Assembly: GCA_000467715.1 (NCBI GenBank)
Contig: AJFK01000299.1
Span: forward strand, 1-34,280
DNA from: Hysterium pulicare CBS 123377
Lineage: Eukaryota > Ascomycota > Dothideomycetes > Hysteriales > Hysteriaceae
Reading direction: 5' to 3'
DNA: 34,280 bases
The first letter of the stretch is position 1; each line of letters starts with the position of its first letter. Shown piece by piece: positions 1 to 10,549 of this stretch. Under the pieces are notes generated by a model that ran no database searches, had not been told where the DNA came from, and saw only the letters and a list, made by a program, of their open reading frames with translations. A program made the position numbers and the translations under genes.

Positions 1-683
1 GCATCTTACATCCGTATGCCCACCGCAGTCAATAATTAACCCAGATTTAGAAACATGTCCGAAAGCACTTGGGCGAGCGAGAGGTGGTGGCCTTGATGAT
101 ATGCATAACTAGGGGTCAACAGCTGCCGGACGACGATGGGGCAACTCCTGGGGGCAACCACCTGCCGACGAGGGACCAGGGACACACGACGTCCCTTTCT
201 GGAGACGGTTCAAACACCAGATTTGCCTTCGATGCCTCCGATCTTAACTGTCAGAGTATTAGCTGCCGTTGCTGCGACGCTTGCGTACACGCCCAAGGTT
301 GAAGGGAGGGAAGGGTGCGGAGGTAAGCCGCCCTGCCGCTCTGGTGTATATTATTACACAAATAGCCCAAGTGCTGGCTGGTTTATGCATCCTCAAGACC
401 TGCTCCCATAACGTCAGCTGTACCTCTCTGCTCAGATCCCATTAAAGGTACCACCTGTGTGTTTCGTTGGTGCGCTCTTATTCCTCGTCCTTAAGTTTGC
501 GCTTCGGTGAAGCTTGTCACGTGCTCGATTTTCCTACCTACCTATCTACCTAGCCGCTCACCTTCGTCGTCATTCGTGGCCCCGCGTCTCCCTCCACTTC
601 GCCTTCATTTCTCTCTCGTCGAGCCAGTGCAGCTCGCGGACGTCAACACGGCAATCGCGCTTTCAGCGCGGCATTGAAGCAGC
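1..683 (+). promoter_or_regulatory. Upstream region and 5' leader of the first receptor gene
   Basis: No supported gene lies here. Short open frames overlap on both strands and none resembles a protein. From about 525 the plus strand becomes pyrimidine-rich, as is common in fungal promoters and leaders. It includes a CTAC/CTAT tetranucleotide run at about 533-553. A palindromic CACGTG (in GTCACGTG) at 518-523 is a possible bHLH site 160 nt before the receptor ATG. The assignment as promoter or leader rests only on position and composition. Confidence 0.45.
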
Positions 684-2167
684 ATGGACAGCAGCATGGA
701 CAAATACTTTCCCTTTCCGGACAGTCTGTTCGCTCTCGATGGGGCGCTCCGAGCTGGACTCCCTGTGCTTGGAACCTTGGCCACCCTCTCACTCATTTCT
801 ACCTTCAGCCTTCTTGTCTGGATCACCTATCGCTTGATATCCTGGAGATCTCACTACAAAGCGTACGTCGGCTACAATCAGTACGTGCTGCTCATATACA
901 ACCTGCTTTTGGCAGACCTCCAGCAAGCCATCGCGTTTTTCATCAGCTTCAACTGGGTGAGAACCGGTCACATTGTTGCACCAAGCCCGGCATGCTTCGC
1001 GCAAGGATGGCTGTTGCATCTCGGTGACGTCTCGAGCGGTTCATTCGTCCTGGCGATTGCCATTCATACATGGCTGGGTGTTGTGAGAGGTTACAAGATG
1101 TCATATCTGCCGTTTGTCGGCTGTATAGTGGCTATCTGGATATTCTCTCTGCTCCTGGCATCGATTGGACCGATACTGTATCGCGACCGATTCTTCACGC
1201 GAGCTGGTGCTTGGGTAGGTGTTCAAACGATTATCTCAAGGCTTGCTGATTTCTAATGGATTGCAGTGTTGGGTCTCTGTACGGTACGAGGATGATCGCC
1301 TCTGGCTGCACTATATATGGATCTTCATCTACGAGGTAAAGCAGCTTTTTGAACAGTTATGGCAAAGACCTCAACTCTAATAACAATTAGTTCGGGACTA
1401 TATTAATCTACTGCCACATCTTCCTCCACCTGCGTGGCCGCTTGAGTAACATTGTTTCGCACGACCAGGCGACGACCAACAAGCTTAAGAAGTCCACCCA
1501 GTACATGATTCTCTATCCCTTGGTCTACGTTATCCTCACCCTACCTTTGGCTGCCGGGAGGATGGTAACCATGGGAGGCAACAATCTTCCGGAGGTGTAC
1601 TACATCATTGCAGGCTGCTTACTTACGAGCTGTGGATTACTCGACGCATTGTTGTATACGCTCACTCGGAGAGTCCTGGTATCGAATGAGCTCACCGATC
1701 GGTCGAAGCGCACGGAAACTATAGGTGGTAACGGTCAAGGGCCTTCAAAGCTCACTACGCACCAAACCGGTTGGGATATTAGCTCGTTTGACAACCGCAA
1801 CATGGACGCAGTCAATCACAGCGTCACCATAACCGGCGGCAAACGTATGTCCCGCGCTATCGGCTCACATCGTGGGCGGGACCACGCGCGACATATACCA
1901 ATTACCACGAAATCAGAATCGCAGACTGCGCTACGTGAGCCCAGCCCCACGGGCTCTATGGATTCAATTTTCAAAGGGAAGTCGGAACGTGGACTCGAAC
2001 TCAGCGAACTCAAGAACATCACGGTGACAGTTGAGCACAAAATCGATGTCTCCGAGACTCAAATGGAACCTAGAGGCAGCAGTAGTAGCAGCAGGCGCAG
2101 CAGCGACACGACCCAGAAGAGCCCCATTTCAAACGACTCAACATCTCTTTACAAAGGATCCATCTAG
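684..2167 (+). CDS. Seven-transmembrane G-protein-coupled receptor, Git3/CRL-like (receptor 1)
   Basis: Spliced model: exons 684-1214, 1267-1335 and 1391-2167, both introns phase 0, 458 residues. Hydrophobic segments fall at about residues 27-52, 66-89, 109-132, 141-163, 193-213, 238-258 and 268-291, giving the 7TM layout. TM2 holds the motif NLLLADLQQAIAF. Cys104 before TM3 and Cys178 in the second outer loop could form the usual disulfide. A basic loop lies between TM5 and TM6, and a polar, Ser-rich tail of about 160 residues follows TM7. The fold resembles fungal glucose/cAMP-type receptors (Git3, CRL classes), which signal through G-alpha to adenylate cyclase; the ligand cannot be read from sequence. 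The gene at 6445-7755 is a clear paralogue, sharing the TM core and the first intron position (after AGAW). The exact fungal GPCR class is uncertain. Confidence 0.88.
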
Positions 2168-5100
2168 TCTCTTCGCATTCGCAAGAATGACTTATGTTGG
2201 AGCAAAGGGCGCTGTGGGTCTCGTGTCTTTCATTGGAATCCCCTTGGAAGGAAAAGGTGGTAATACGGCTTCTTCCCAAAAGGGCGTACACGGCGTTGAT
2301 TGGTGGCACATTCATACGGAAGCAAGTCTGCTTCTGTGCTTATGATTTTTTCATTTTTTTGGACTTCGGAGCATTATTGCCCAAAGGCGTTTGCTATGCA
2401 TGTTACGGAACGACTCAATACCCCGTGGAAGGCTCATGAAATGGCGGAACGATCGATGATTATCTCTAATCTAGTTCAGGATGGACTGTTGGAAAAGACT
2501 GTGTTAGATTTCACGATAACCAAAGAAATTGTAATATATGGGCAGCGAAACTGCATAGTACTACTTACCCATCAATTGGAAATGAAAGGGGGCGAACTAT
2601 GCCAGCCTCAATTATCTCTCTTCTGGTCTGGGGTTTTCCCCGCCTTTTTATTATTACTGTGAGGTTTTGTTATACCTATATCGACCGGAGAAGGCCGCCG
2701 GACCTGCGACAATATCGAGGGAAGTTGGAGGGAAGATTCTTGCTCCTCTTCACCTCAACCCCCGTCTCGGGCAGGACACTCGGAAGAACGCATACAAGCA
2801 TGAATCTCGAGTGCATTATATATCGCCTGATAAGTAGCACCGATGACGTAGCCAGTGGTGTTTCGTTGTCTGGTGTTTCCCATGCCAACTTGCTCGTGTT
2901 ATCTTCGTTTCCTTGGGTAATCCTTGATTACTGTTTTATGTGCGATTGTGGGAGTTCAGTCTCGCATGACGTCGTTTGATGGTGATGGAATGGTATGAGC
3001 GAAGGTTGGGTAAGGTCAGTTATTGTGGTGGATTCAATGAGTGACTCTATTTACTTAGAGAGAAGGTTGACTGTAGGATCGACAGAGAGAAAGGAGAAAA
3101 GACAGAGGATGAGTTAGGATGGTAGAGTGTGCTGGGTACGAGGATGTAGAGAGCGAGGTGTTGCTTTGAGGTTGATGGATCTCATTTGATATGTTCATCT
3201 CTTCGTCTCCGAGAAGAGTAGAAGAGAGATAGAAAAGCATTCCAAAACACGCAGAGTTAAGCAAAGAACTCATTTTGCTAGAGACAGGATGGAGTCGGAT
3301 GGACAAGACAAAAGAGTGCTCAAGGACACGGATACCCACGATCGAAGTCAAGTCGACAACCACTCAACCACACTCCGAGACTCCGAGACTCATCAGGCCG
3401 CACCGCTGAATAGAGAGTCTGCCCATTACTCAAAATCGGAGCCGAAACCCTAGATTCCTATACGAAACTCCGCCATCATTCTCAGAGTCCCTCTTCGCAC
3501 GGACGCTTAGACAATATCACCTTATTCACCGCTAGGATCGCAAGTATCGCAAGCGACGCAGACATGACCCGAGTAAAGACCGCAGGAAACCCATACCAGC
3601 GATCGAGTACCAAAGGGCTCCTTCAAGACAAGACAAGCATCAAAGCTGGAAATCCAACCAATTGGGGATCGTGCCGGTGCTGGGATTAGGCGCCTGCTTC
3701 CTGTACCTAGAGCTTGACTCAGGCGATACTAAGGCGTCTTTTCGATCACGATAAGATGCTACGGACTTTGTGAAGTCGGTTGCTTTGAGCTGGCGGGGCG
3801 GGATGAGAGGATGGGCTGTATCGGGAAACTGCAAAGGAGTCTAGTCCGCGAAATCAATCAAGCTGTGGTGGGTGTTTGATCAAAGCTCGAAATACATCGT
3901 CTGGCGATGAGTTATTCTGAGGTGGTACCATATTGGGAATGTTGGAGGCGGTCCGGGCCGTGACCGTGCGATGGATCATGGGGAGACCCTGATAAGGTGC
4001 CTTTATCAAGGTGAGACATGAGGAGGTAGTACAGAAGTTGTCTCGTGAGTAAGTAAGATACAGAAGCACTGTTCTACAACAGGTCTGTTTATTTTGGTCG
4101 CGTGGATATTATAGAAGCATTGTGCTCAGGTTGCCACCCCCGGCATTGAGAAAGAGTGAGAGAATTGGTATGTGCGCAATGTCAGGCATCCCATCTCTGA
4201 CTTGAGCTGAGGGTTCAGTGGAGTTACTGATCGGGGAAAGTCGTGATGCTGATCCGGTGTTGTAAACCACTGCTGTAGACGAAGGAGGTGAGTGCGGTGT
4301 CGTGCTAAAAGTATTGTACAATTTCCCTTAATATTACGTGTACGCGGATTGTTGTCTTAGCACTGTACATGTATATACAAATTAAAATATGAGATATGGA
4401 AAATCCTAGTGTGAGAGCATAACATTGGATCGCGCATCATTCGAGAGATCCCTTTCGTATAACCACTTAGAAGAGTAGCACCGACACGGCGCCTTTTGCC
4501 TGTCTCTTAGCCACACATACTCGCTCGTGGTTGAGCTTTCCTAACACTTTTTCCTCAGGCACACATTGGAAGTCCGTAACCATACGAAAGGGTAAAGGCG
4601 GGGAGCGGGTCGGCATTGTAAACATACAAGAGAGAAAAACATTGGCAAGATGCAGATGGCTTGCCTAAGGTCCAGACTCCAAGCTGCATACTCATTACTA
4701 ACTCCGGACTTGGTAAAAGATATACACTTCCTTAGTGAGGTAATTCCCGAGGCTTATGCAAAGCTACAGCAGCCACAAGATCTCTTTCAAACCCCGTTGA
4801 ACCATCTTGTGACTACGCAACGGCAGCCATTCATAAGCTTCAAGCCTTCGGTTTTCTAGACCAGAATGTGCGGCCGCGCCGATCGGGCTACGGATGCGCC
4901 CACACGTGGGAATCTGAGGGCGAGGACGGTAGCACAGAAACTGGCTGTCTATTCGAGTGACGTTAAAAAAAGATATTTCGAAACTGATGCAGCCTTCCTC
5001 TGATTGTGAGGGATTGATACCCTTGAAGACTCCGGCTCGCGGTTAGGAGGCCCAAAAGCATCCCGGGCAGAGGAGATGTCGGTACCAAGAGCACGGCGGC

Positions 5101-6444
5101 AGAGGATTTGATTGGTGACAGCAGAAGCCAGCGCGGACTCAAAGCTCATCCCAACAGCGTGTTTCTCCTAGTTGTGGTGGGAGTTCTCGCGCTTTGGCTT
5201 CGGCTTTGCTTGACGATGCACTGCGCCGCGCGAGATTGTCCCCGCGGCAGATTATTGCACGGATTTCAATCTGACTGCACTGACGCCCTCGACAAGCAAG
5301 CCGAGTTCTGAGGGCAGACAGGGCTAATCGTCTGCGACTCAAGCCATGGCTGAGCTGATGATGTTTGCTGATGAAGTTGCTTGCGGGCCTCCCTGGTCGT
5401 TCATGATCAGAACCCTCGAGGGTTTGGTAAAGGAGAACCCGGCAGACGGAAGATCTCCTCGTGCGCCGGATCCACAGGCGTAACCTCGAAATTAATTGTA
5501 AATGAACCACCATCTCAATTCATCACCACTTGCAGCACAAACCTACGCCGCATTACACATACCCACGCTCTGTCTCACTGTCGGTACCGACGAGGCAGTA
5601 AAGCTAGGCCTCGTATCATCTCTGCTTTGCTCCCAGGCCGCGCTTCAACAAGCCTGACCCTTGATGCCTCCATCTCCATTATCCGTCAGCGAGAGTGTAT
5701 TCATGAGTCCAGAAGACCTCGTCAGCTCTTGTCTGCGTAGATATTCGGAAATCGGCAATGTGTTCGGCCAAAAATACCTTGAGTCATGGCCGCTCAACGA
5801 TCTGTGGCGACCAAAGACGATAAAGTTTGCTGGACAGAGACTACGACGATTACCTGCATGACTTCAGACAACGAAAACGGATACCAGCGTACACGCCAAG
5901 CAGTATAACGTGCCGTGGCGCCCATCTGTACACCATTCTCCTTTTCCACCTTCTCTTTAGCCTTCCAGCCCATCAGCAATGTCTCCACACTGTGCTGTTT
6001 TCGGCTTCGGCCTCTGTCCTTATGCGCCGCACCTTGACCACTTACCATGCCACCATGCCACTTCGATTTAACCCTCGGACTTCGAAGCATTCCGGGGTAC
6101 AACTCGGTCGAACCTTTTCACCTGCAGTATCAATCTGATGCTGATACTGGGATCACTAGATTAGAATCCTTCCATGACGCTGGTACTACAAGATCAGCTC
6201 GTTCCCAGCGGTTGTGCAAGACCTCATTTCAAGCAGCCTCCCCCGTAACCACGAAGCTTATTATTGTGCCACAGATTTCACCACCCGCTTTTCTAGTCTT
6301 ATTTCTCATCTTCTGTTTCATTTCCAATCATGTCCTTTTCGCTATGATATCAAGCTTTGCGCCGAGTACCAAGACTTGTCGATAGCCCTACTTCAGCCTT
6401 ACCTTCCATCCCATATTCATCATCACCTTGTCGAGAGCAATACT
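2168..6444. other. Long intergenic interval between the two receptor genes
   Basis: About 4.3 kb lies between the stop of receptor 1 and the ATG of receptor 2. It includes the 3' region of the first gene, a purine-rich stretch near 3050-3320 and a pyrimidine-rich leader before receptor 2 (about 5840-6440). Open frames are short, overlap on both strands and show no recognisable domain. The longest with a true ATG that I considered is 4650-4859 (69 codons, no signal peptide). A CACGTG palindrome lies at 4903-4908. I see no RNA gene or transposon. The length is unusual beside the 0.3-0.9 kb gaps of the gene block at 15975-20361. Confidence 0.5.
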
Positions 6445-7755
6445 ATGGTCTCCGTCGCACATCTCGACGCGGCTTCTGCCTCGTTAAATCCAATACCGGG
6501 GCACATCCACTACTGGCTTCGAGCAGTCGCTTCCTTAGGATTGCTATCCTTCTTCTGCTCCTTCTGCTTGTTATCCCTTCTTACATATCGACTTATACGA
6601 TGGCAAATAAAAGCGAAGTGTACCAACCAGTTCGCGATTCTAATTTTCAACCTTGTCCTAGCCGACCTCCAGCAATCTGTCGCCTTCCTACTGAACGTAC
6701 AATGGCTACGGCACAATGCAATTGCCGTGGGTTCCCGCAGCTGCTGGGCTCAAGGATGGTTCGTTTCTACGGGGGACTTAGCCAGTGGAGTGTGGTGCTT
6801 CGCAATTGGCATTCACACCTTTGCTTCCGTTATTCTGGACTACCGGTTGAAGACAAGATGGTTCCTGTGTACTGTTGCAACCTTATGGATATTTGTCTAC
6901 GCCATGGCTTTGATTGGCGTGGGTCTACATCCTGATGACCTATACGTCCGCGCTGGAGCATGGGTAAGTCTTGAACATCCAATACCATCGAAAGTCATCT
7001 ACTAACAATCGTGGCTCTAGTGCTGGGTCCAAGCCAAATTCGACGCAATCAGACTGTGGACTCATTACTTCTGGATCTTCTGCTTTGAATTTGGCGTCGT
7101 CATCACATACGCAACACTCTACATCATAATCTGGCAACGCATTCGTTCAGGCTACTATACAGCCAACGAGGCCGAACGTGCCAAATCCGTCGCAAACCTG
7201 ATGGTTGCCTACCCTGTCGTCTATGTCGTATGCACGCTCCCCCTCGCCTCAGCCCGTATGGCCGGTATGAGCGGTCATCCTCCCTCCCTGGCCCGCCTCT
7301 GCTTCTCCGCAGCCCTGATCACGAGCAACGGCTGGCTCGATGTCATCCTCTACACCCTGACCCGTCGAATTATGATTTTCTCCGATGCTCCGCCCGAAGA
7401 CCACAACGGCATGGACACGTTCGCAACTTTCTGGGCGGATTCCAAGTCACGGTTTGGGGGTGCAACCGTCATCGAAGCGACGAATGGCCGGGCGCCGAGT
7501 CGGAGGAGAGGGCGCAGCATCGTCACGCTGCACAATCGACTTGGAAGCCGAACTGGCAGCCAAGACGACCTATTCATTGGTGACGTAAAGAACATCACGG
7601 CTGTTACGACGACGGCTGTGACGAGTGAACCCGCGCAACAAGCGGACTACGAAGAGCTGATCAAGGAGGAGAGGAAGAAGAGGCCTTTGACTCCGAAGGG
7701 TCGATATAGTGAGGACACAGGGAAATCGATTGAGTTGGCGCACATTCCTAATTGA
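6445..7755 (+). CDS. Seven-transmembrane G-protein-coupled receptor, Git3/CRL-like (receptor 2)
   Basis: Spliced model: exons 6445-6963 and 7021-7755, one phase-0 intron of 57 nt with a CTAAC branch site near its end, 417 residues. The start at 6445 is chosen because the protein upstream of it in the same frame is unlike any receptor and lies in a pyrimidine-rich leader. TM1 is at about residues 26-50, and TM2 carries NLVLADLQQSVAF. Cys100 and Cys174 match the Cys pair of receptor 1. After TM3 the sequence AIGIHTF matches AIAIHTW of receptor 1, and the ending LYTLTRR(I/V) of TM7 is shared. The intron interrupting receptor 1 before TM5 (after IFIYE) is absent here, where the frame runs through FEFG. 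The polar tail of about 125 residues carries TGSQDDLF and VKNIT, with counterparts in receptor 1. Probably a plasma-membrane nutrient or signal sensor; the ligand is unknown. Confidence 0.9.
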
Positions 7756-9210
7756 GACAATTGGTATACCTCCTTTCGATCCTCCCGGCGTGCTCAACAA
7801 GCCTTTAAGTCAATCGATTGATGTCCCGTTGCATTTATTCATATGCATCATGTAACATGCTCCTTTTGTACTCCTTTTGATACCCTATTTCTGTACTCTC
7901 CTTAATCGTCATCTGAGCATTTGCATTAGCACCGGGAACGGGATATGGGCTGGCGCTGGGATAGCATGGCATGGCATGGTATGGGTTAATTGCATAGCGT
8001 GGCTGGATTGCTACAACTGTACCCCAAATGGGACGAAACGTGTAATGGTACAACGGCCGAACATATAGAAGAATTGCTTTGGGGCCAGTCTGTATGGACT
8101 AGATTCAGCTGGATATAGGGCTCTTAGATTCGGGAGCAATTCAACGTGTACGATTTAAAACTATTAGATTCGCTACTTGATACTCTGCATTTAGACAGAT
8201 GCCTAGGGGATGATCTTAAACCCGCATATATCGCTTTATACTAATCATATGCCAAAGCCTTCAGTAAAACCATCATCCCAAAGCATCCTACCCAATTTCC
8301 TAACAACCCACTAAAGAAAACCCCGCTCTCCCCTTAACCAACCTAATTAATCTTCGCACCACAATCTCACATTAACACACTCCCCCCAAGATCGCCTTCC
8401 ACATCAACCGAACCCATCCCAACACTTCCTACCCCCTCCTCCAAATACTCGACTCAAAAACTCTTCCACCACCCAGAAAACATCGCATAATCCTGAAACC
8501 CCTCTTTAGTCACGAAACGTCTCCCCCGCCCAAATCGATCGACCCTCCAAAAAGCAAACAAAAGGGAGCCCTGGGGGATTGTGACACAAAAAGCGCACAA
8601 CCACACGTCATGCGCCATGCAGCTAGGTAACGGATCCTTAAGGTAACGTTACTTCGCAGATCTCTGAATCTTTGCGCTAGCGGGATGTTTCAGCCCCCTT
8701 TGCGTATGTGATACGACAGTTTCCGGCGTAGGTGGTGCGAGATGAATTGGTGGATGAATTTCGATAGGGGGGATTATGAGTTATTGCAAAGTTTGATTTT
8801 TTGATAGGGGGGATATTTGTTCTTGCGAGGTTTTTTATATTTGTAGGTCTAACTAGGTACAATGCAAGGGGGAAGGCCATCTTCTGTGAGTACTTGTCTG
8901 TTCTGATAGCACCTTACTGTCACCCGCATCTCAGATCCCGAAAAGCCATAACCGCCAGCACCGAACCCGCCACAACAGTACAAAGGAGAAAAAGAACATC
9001 CACGTCACCATCCAACGAAAAGAGTTGTAAAGGTCAGAACCAAAGGTCGAGTAAAGTCATCTTGGGTTCAGGCATACAACATTGAGAACATAAGCGCCCC
9101 TGGAGTCGTCAAGGGCAGAACCAAGCCCGGAGTAAGAAGTGAGGGAGCCAGACAAAGGCCCAGTAAAAGATGCCGCCATTGCAACCGGACTTTGCAGACG
9201 ACGACGAATC
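7756..9210. other. Intergenic region between receptor 2 and the convergent aquaporin
   Basis: No supported gene. The interval should hold the 3' ends of both flanking transcripts. Visible structure includes a GGCAT/GGTAT short repeat at about 7966-7984, a C-rich plus strand at about 8290-8560, and two exact copies of a 12-nt G-rich sequence at 8763 and 8803. Short frames on either strand lack domains. Confidence 0.45.
8763..8814 (+). repeat. Two exact copies of GATAGGGGGGAT, 40 nt apart
   Basis: The 12-nt sequence occurs at 8763-8774 and again at 8803-8814. Each copy contains AGGGG, the core of the fungal stress response element, and GATA. The site lies in the tail-to-tail gap between receptor 2 and aquaporin, so a promoter role for either neighbour is not obvious. 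It could be chance G-rich sequence or part of a short duplicated segment. Confidence 0.5.
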
Positions 9211-10549
9211 CTAGGAGTGCGTTCGCGAGGAGTAGTCTGCGCTGCTGGACTCCTCGTCAGGAGCGTTGTATCCGCGGGAGCGTTGACGCTCGGCTGAGTT
9301 GCGCGAATACTGCGCGTCACCGCCGTACGAATGCATGGGCAGGATACTATCAGCTCCAGCGGGGTGAGTACTTGAGGGCTTGGTTGGAGCGGGTGTAGCA
9401 CTGGACTCGAATTCGTCGGTCCCATCCATGCGGCGATCTTCAATTTCTTTATGTGAGTCAAACTTTTCATTCAGAGGGGATTTCATAGACAGAGAGAGAC
9501 TTTGGTATTTGTTTAAGGGTGCTCGGGAGCTGGCCACAGTGTACTCACTTGTGGGACGGCGACCCTCTTCTGCGGCGGCTGAGTCGGAAAGGGTACGAGC
9601 AACGTCGAGCTCGTTGTGATCTTGACCTGGATTCGCCGTCTCGTATTGAAGGAACTTTACAGTGCGGTATAAGAGTACTGCTAATAGTGCGCCGAGGAGC
9701 GGACCGACCCAATAGATCCAGTGGGAGCCGCCGAATTGACCGAGAATAACGTTCGGAGCGAAGGAGCGTGCGGGATTGAGTGAGCCACCGGTGAAATAGA
9801 CACCTGTGGATATTAGTAGGGACAAAGCTAATCTGTTCGTGAAAGGCCATACCAGTCAGTTCGCAAATGAATAGGGCAAGCCCAATGCCGACAGGAGCCA
9901 GGAAAGTGGACTTGTGCTTCTCAACTGCGAGCATGCAAATTACGAAGACTAGCTCGGCAGTAAGGAACATCTCGATAAAAAGCCCTCTGGTTACAGATGT
10001 TCCAGGATTGAGAGTGGTGCGAACGGCAAGCGGGCCTGGGAAAAGGGCAGACACGACGCCCGCTGATGCTATAGCTCCAAGGAGCTGCGAAATGATGAGC
10101 AAGATGGCCTTGGGCCATGATATGGCTCCGATCAAGCCTAATGCTACCGATACCTGTGAGAGGAAGGAGTTTTAGTAAAGTGGGGAGGAGGCAGAGATTC
10201 TTTCACTTACGGCGGGATTGAATAGGCCACCGCTAATTCGGAAAAAGACCCAGACATTGACAGCTAATGAGAAGCCGAATGCGAGAGAAATATATAGCAG
10301 CACTGCAACGTTAGGACTCGACGAAGGCCTCGCTGGACCGGTATTGGCTACTTGTGTTCCGGCGAATGCGAAGAAGAGAAACAAGAAAGTGCCAACAAAT
10401 TCGCCCAACATGGCAACGAGCAGATTGCGGGCTCGATTTGGTAGCCATCCGAGGACACGTCTTTGCCCGGGATGTCGAGGGTCTGTAGTGAAAGCTGGCT
10501 TCATGCCGGGCAGGACCATGAAGGTGTCGGAAGGTCTGTTGATGTTCAT
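9211..10549 (-). CDS. Aquaporin (major intrinsic protein family) with long serine-rich C-terminal tail
   Basis: Spliced on the minus strand: exons 10549-10211, 10153-9853 and 9803-9211, 410 residues. The ATG at 10549 is the first true ATG; the frame extends a few codons upstream only from a TTG. Six hydrophobic segments and both pore half-helices are visible. The first NPA lies in SGGLFNPAV, split by intron 1 after the NPA alanine, and the second in TGGSLNPARSF. The conserved pore Arg follows the second NPA. Both NPA boxes are canonical, so a functional water or small-solute channel in the plasma membrane is likely. At the aromatic/arginine filter, hand alignment to AQP1 and yeast Aqy1 keeps the Phe but replaces the His by Glu. 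The last 130 or so residues are polar and Ser-rich, longer than in AQP1. Solute preference is not decided by the sequence. Confidence 0.93.

Noticed and set aside
4650-4859. 69-codon ATG frame in the receptor gap
   Set aside because: No domain, signal peptide or membrane segment, and length is within chance for this base composition.
5139-5513. 124-codon minus-strand frame
   Set aside because: Arg/Ser/Leu-rich composition typical of a non-coding frame; no recognisable feature.
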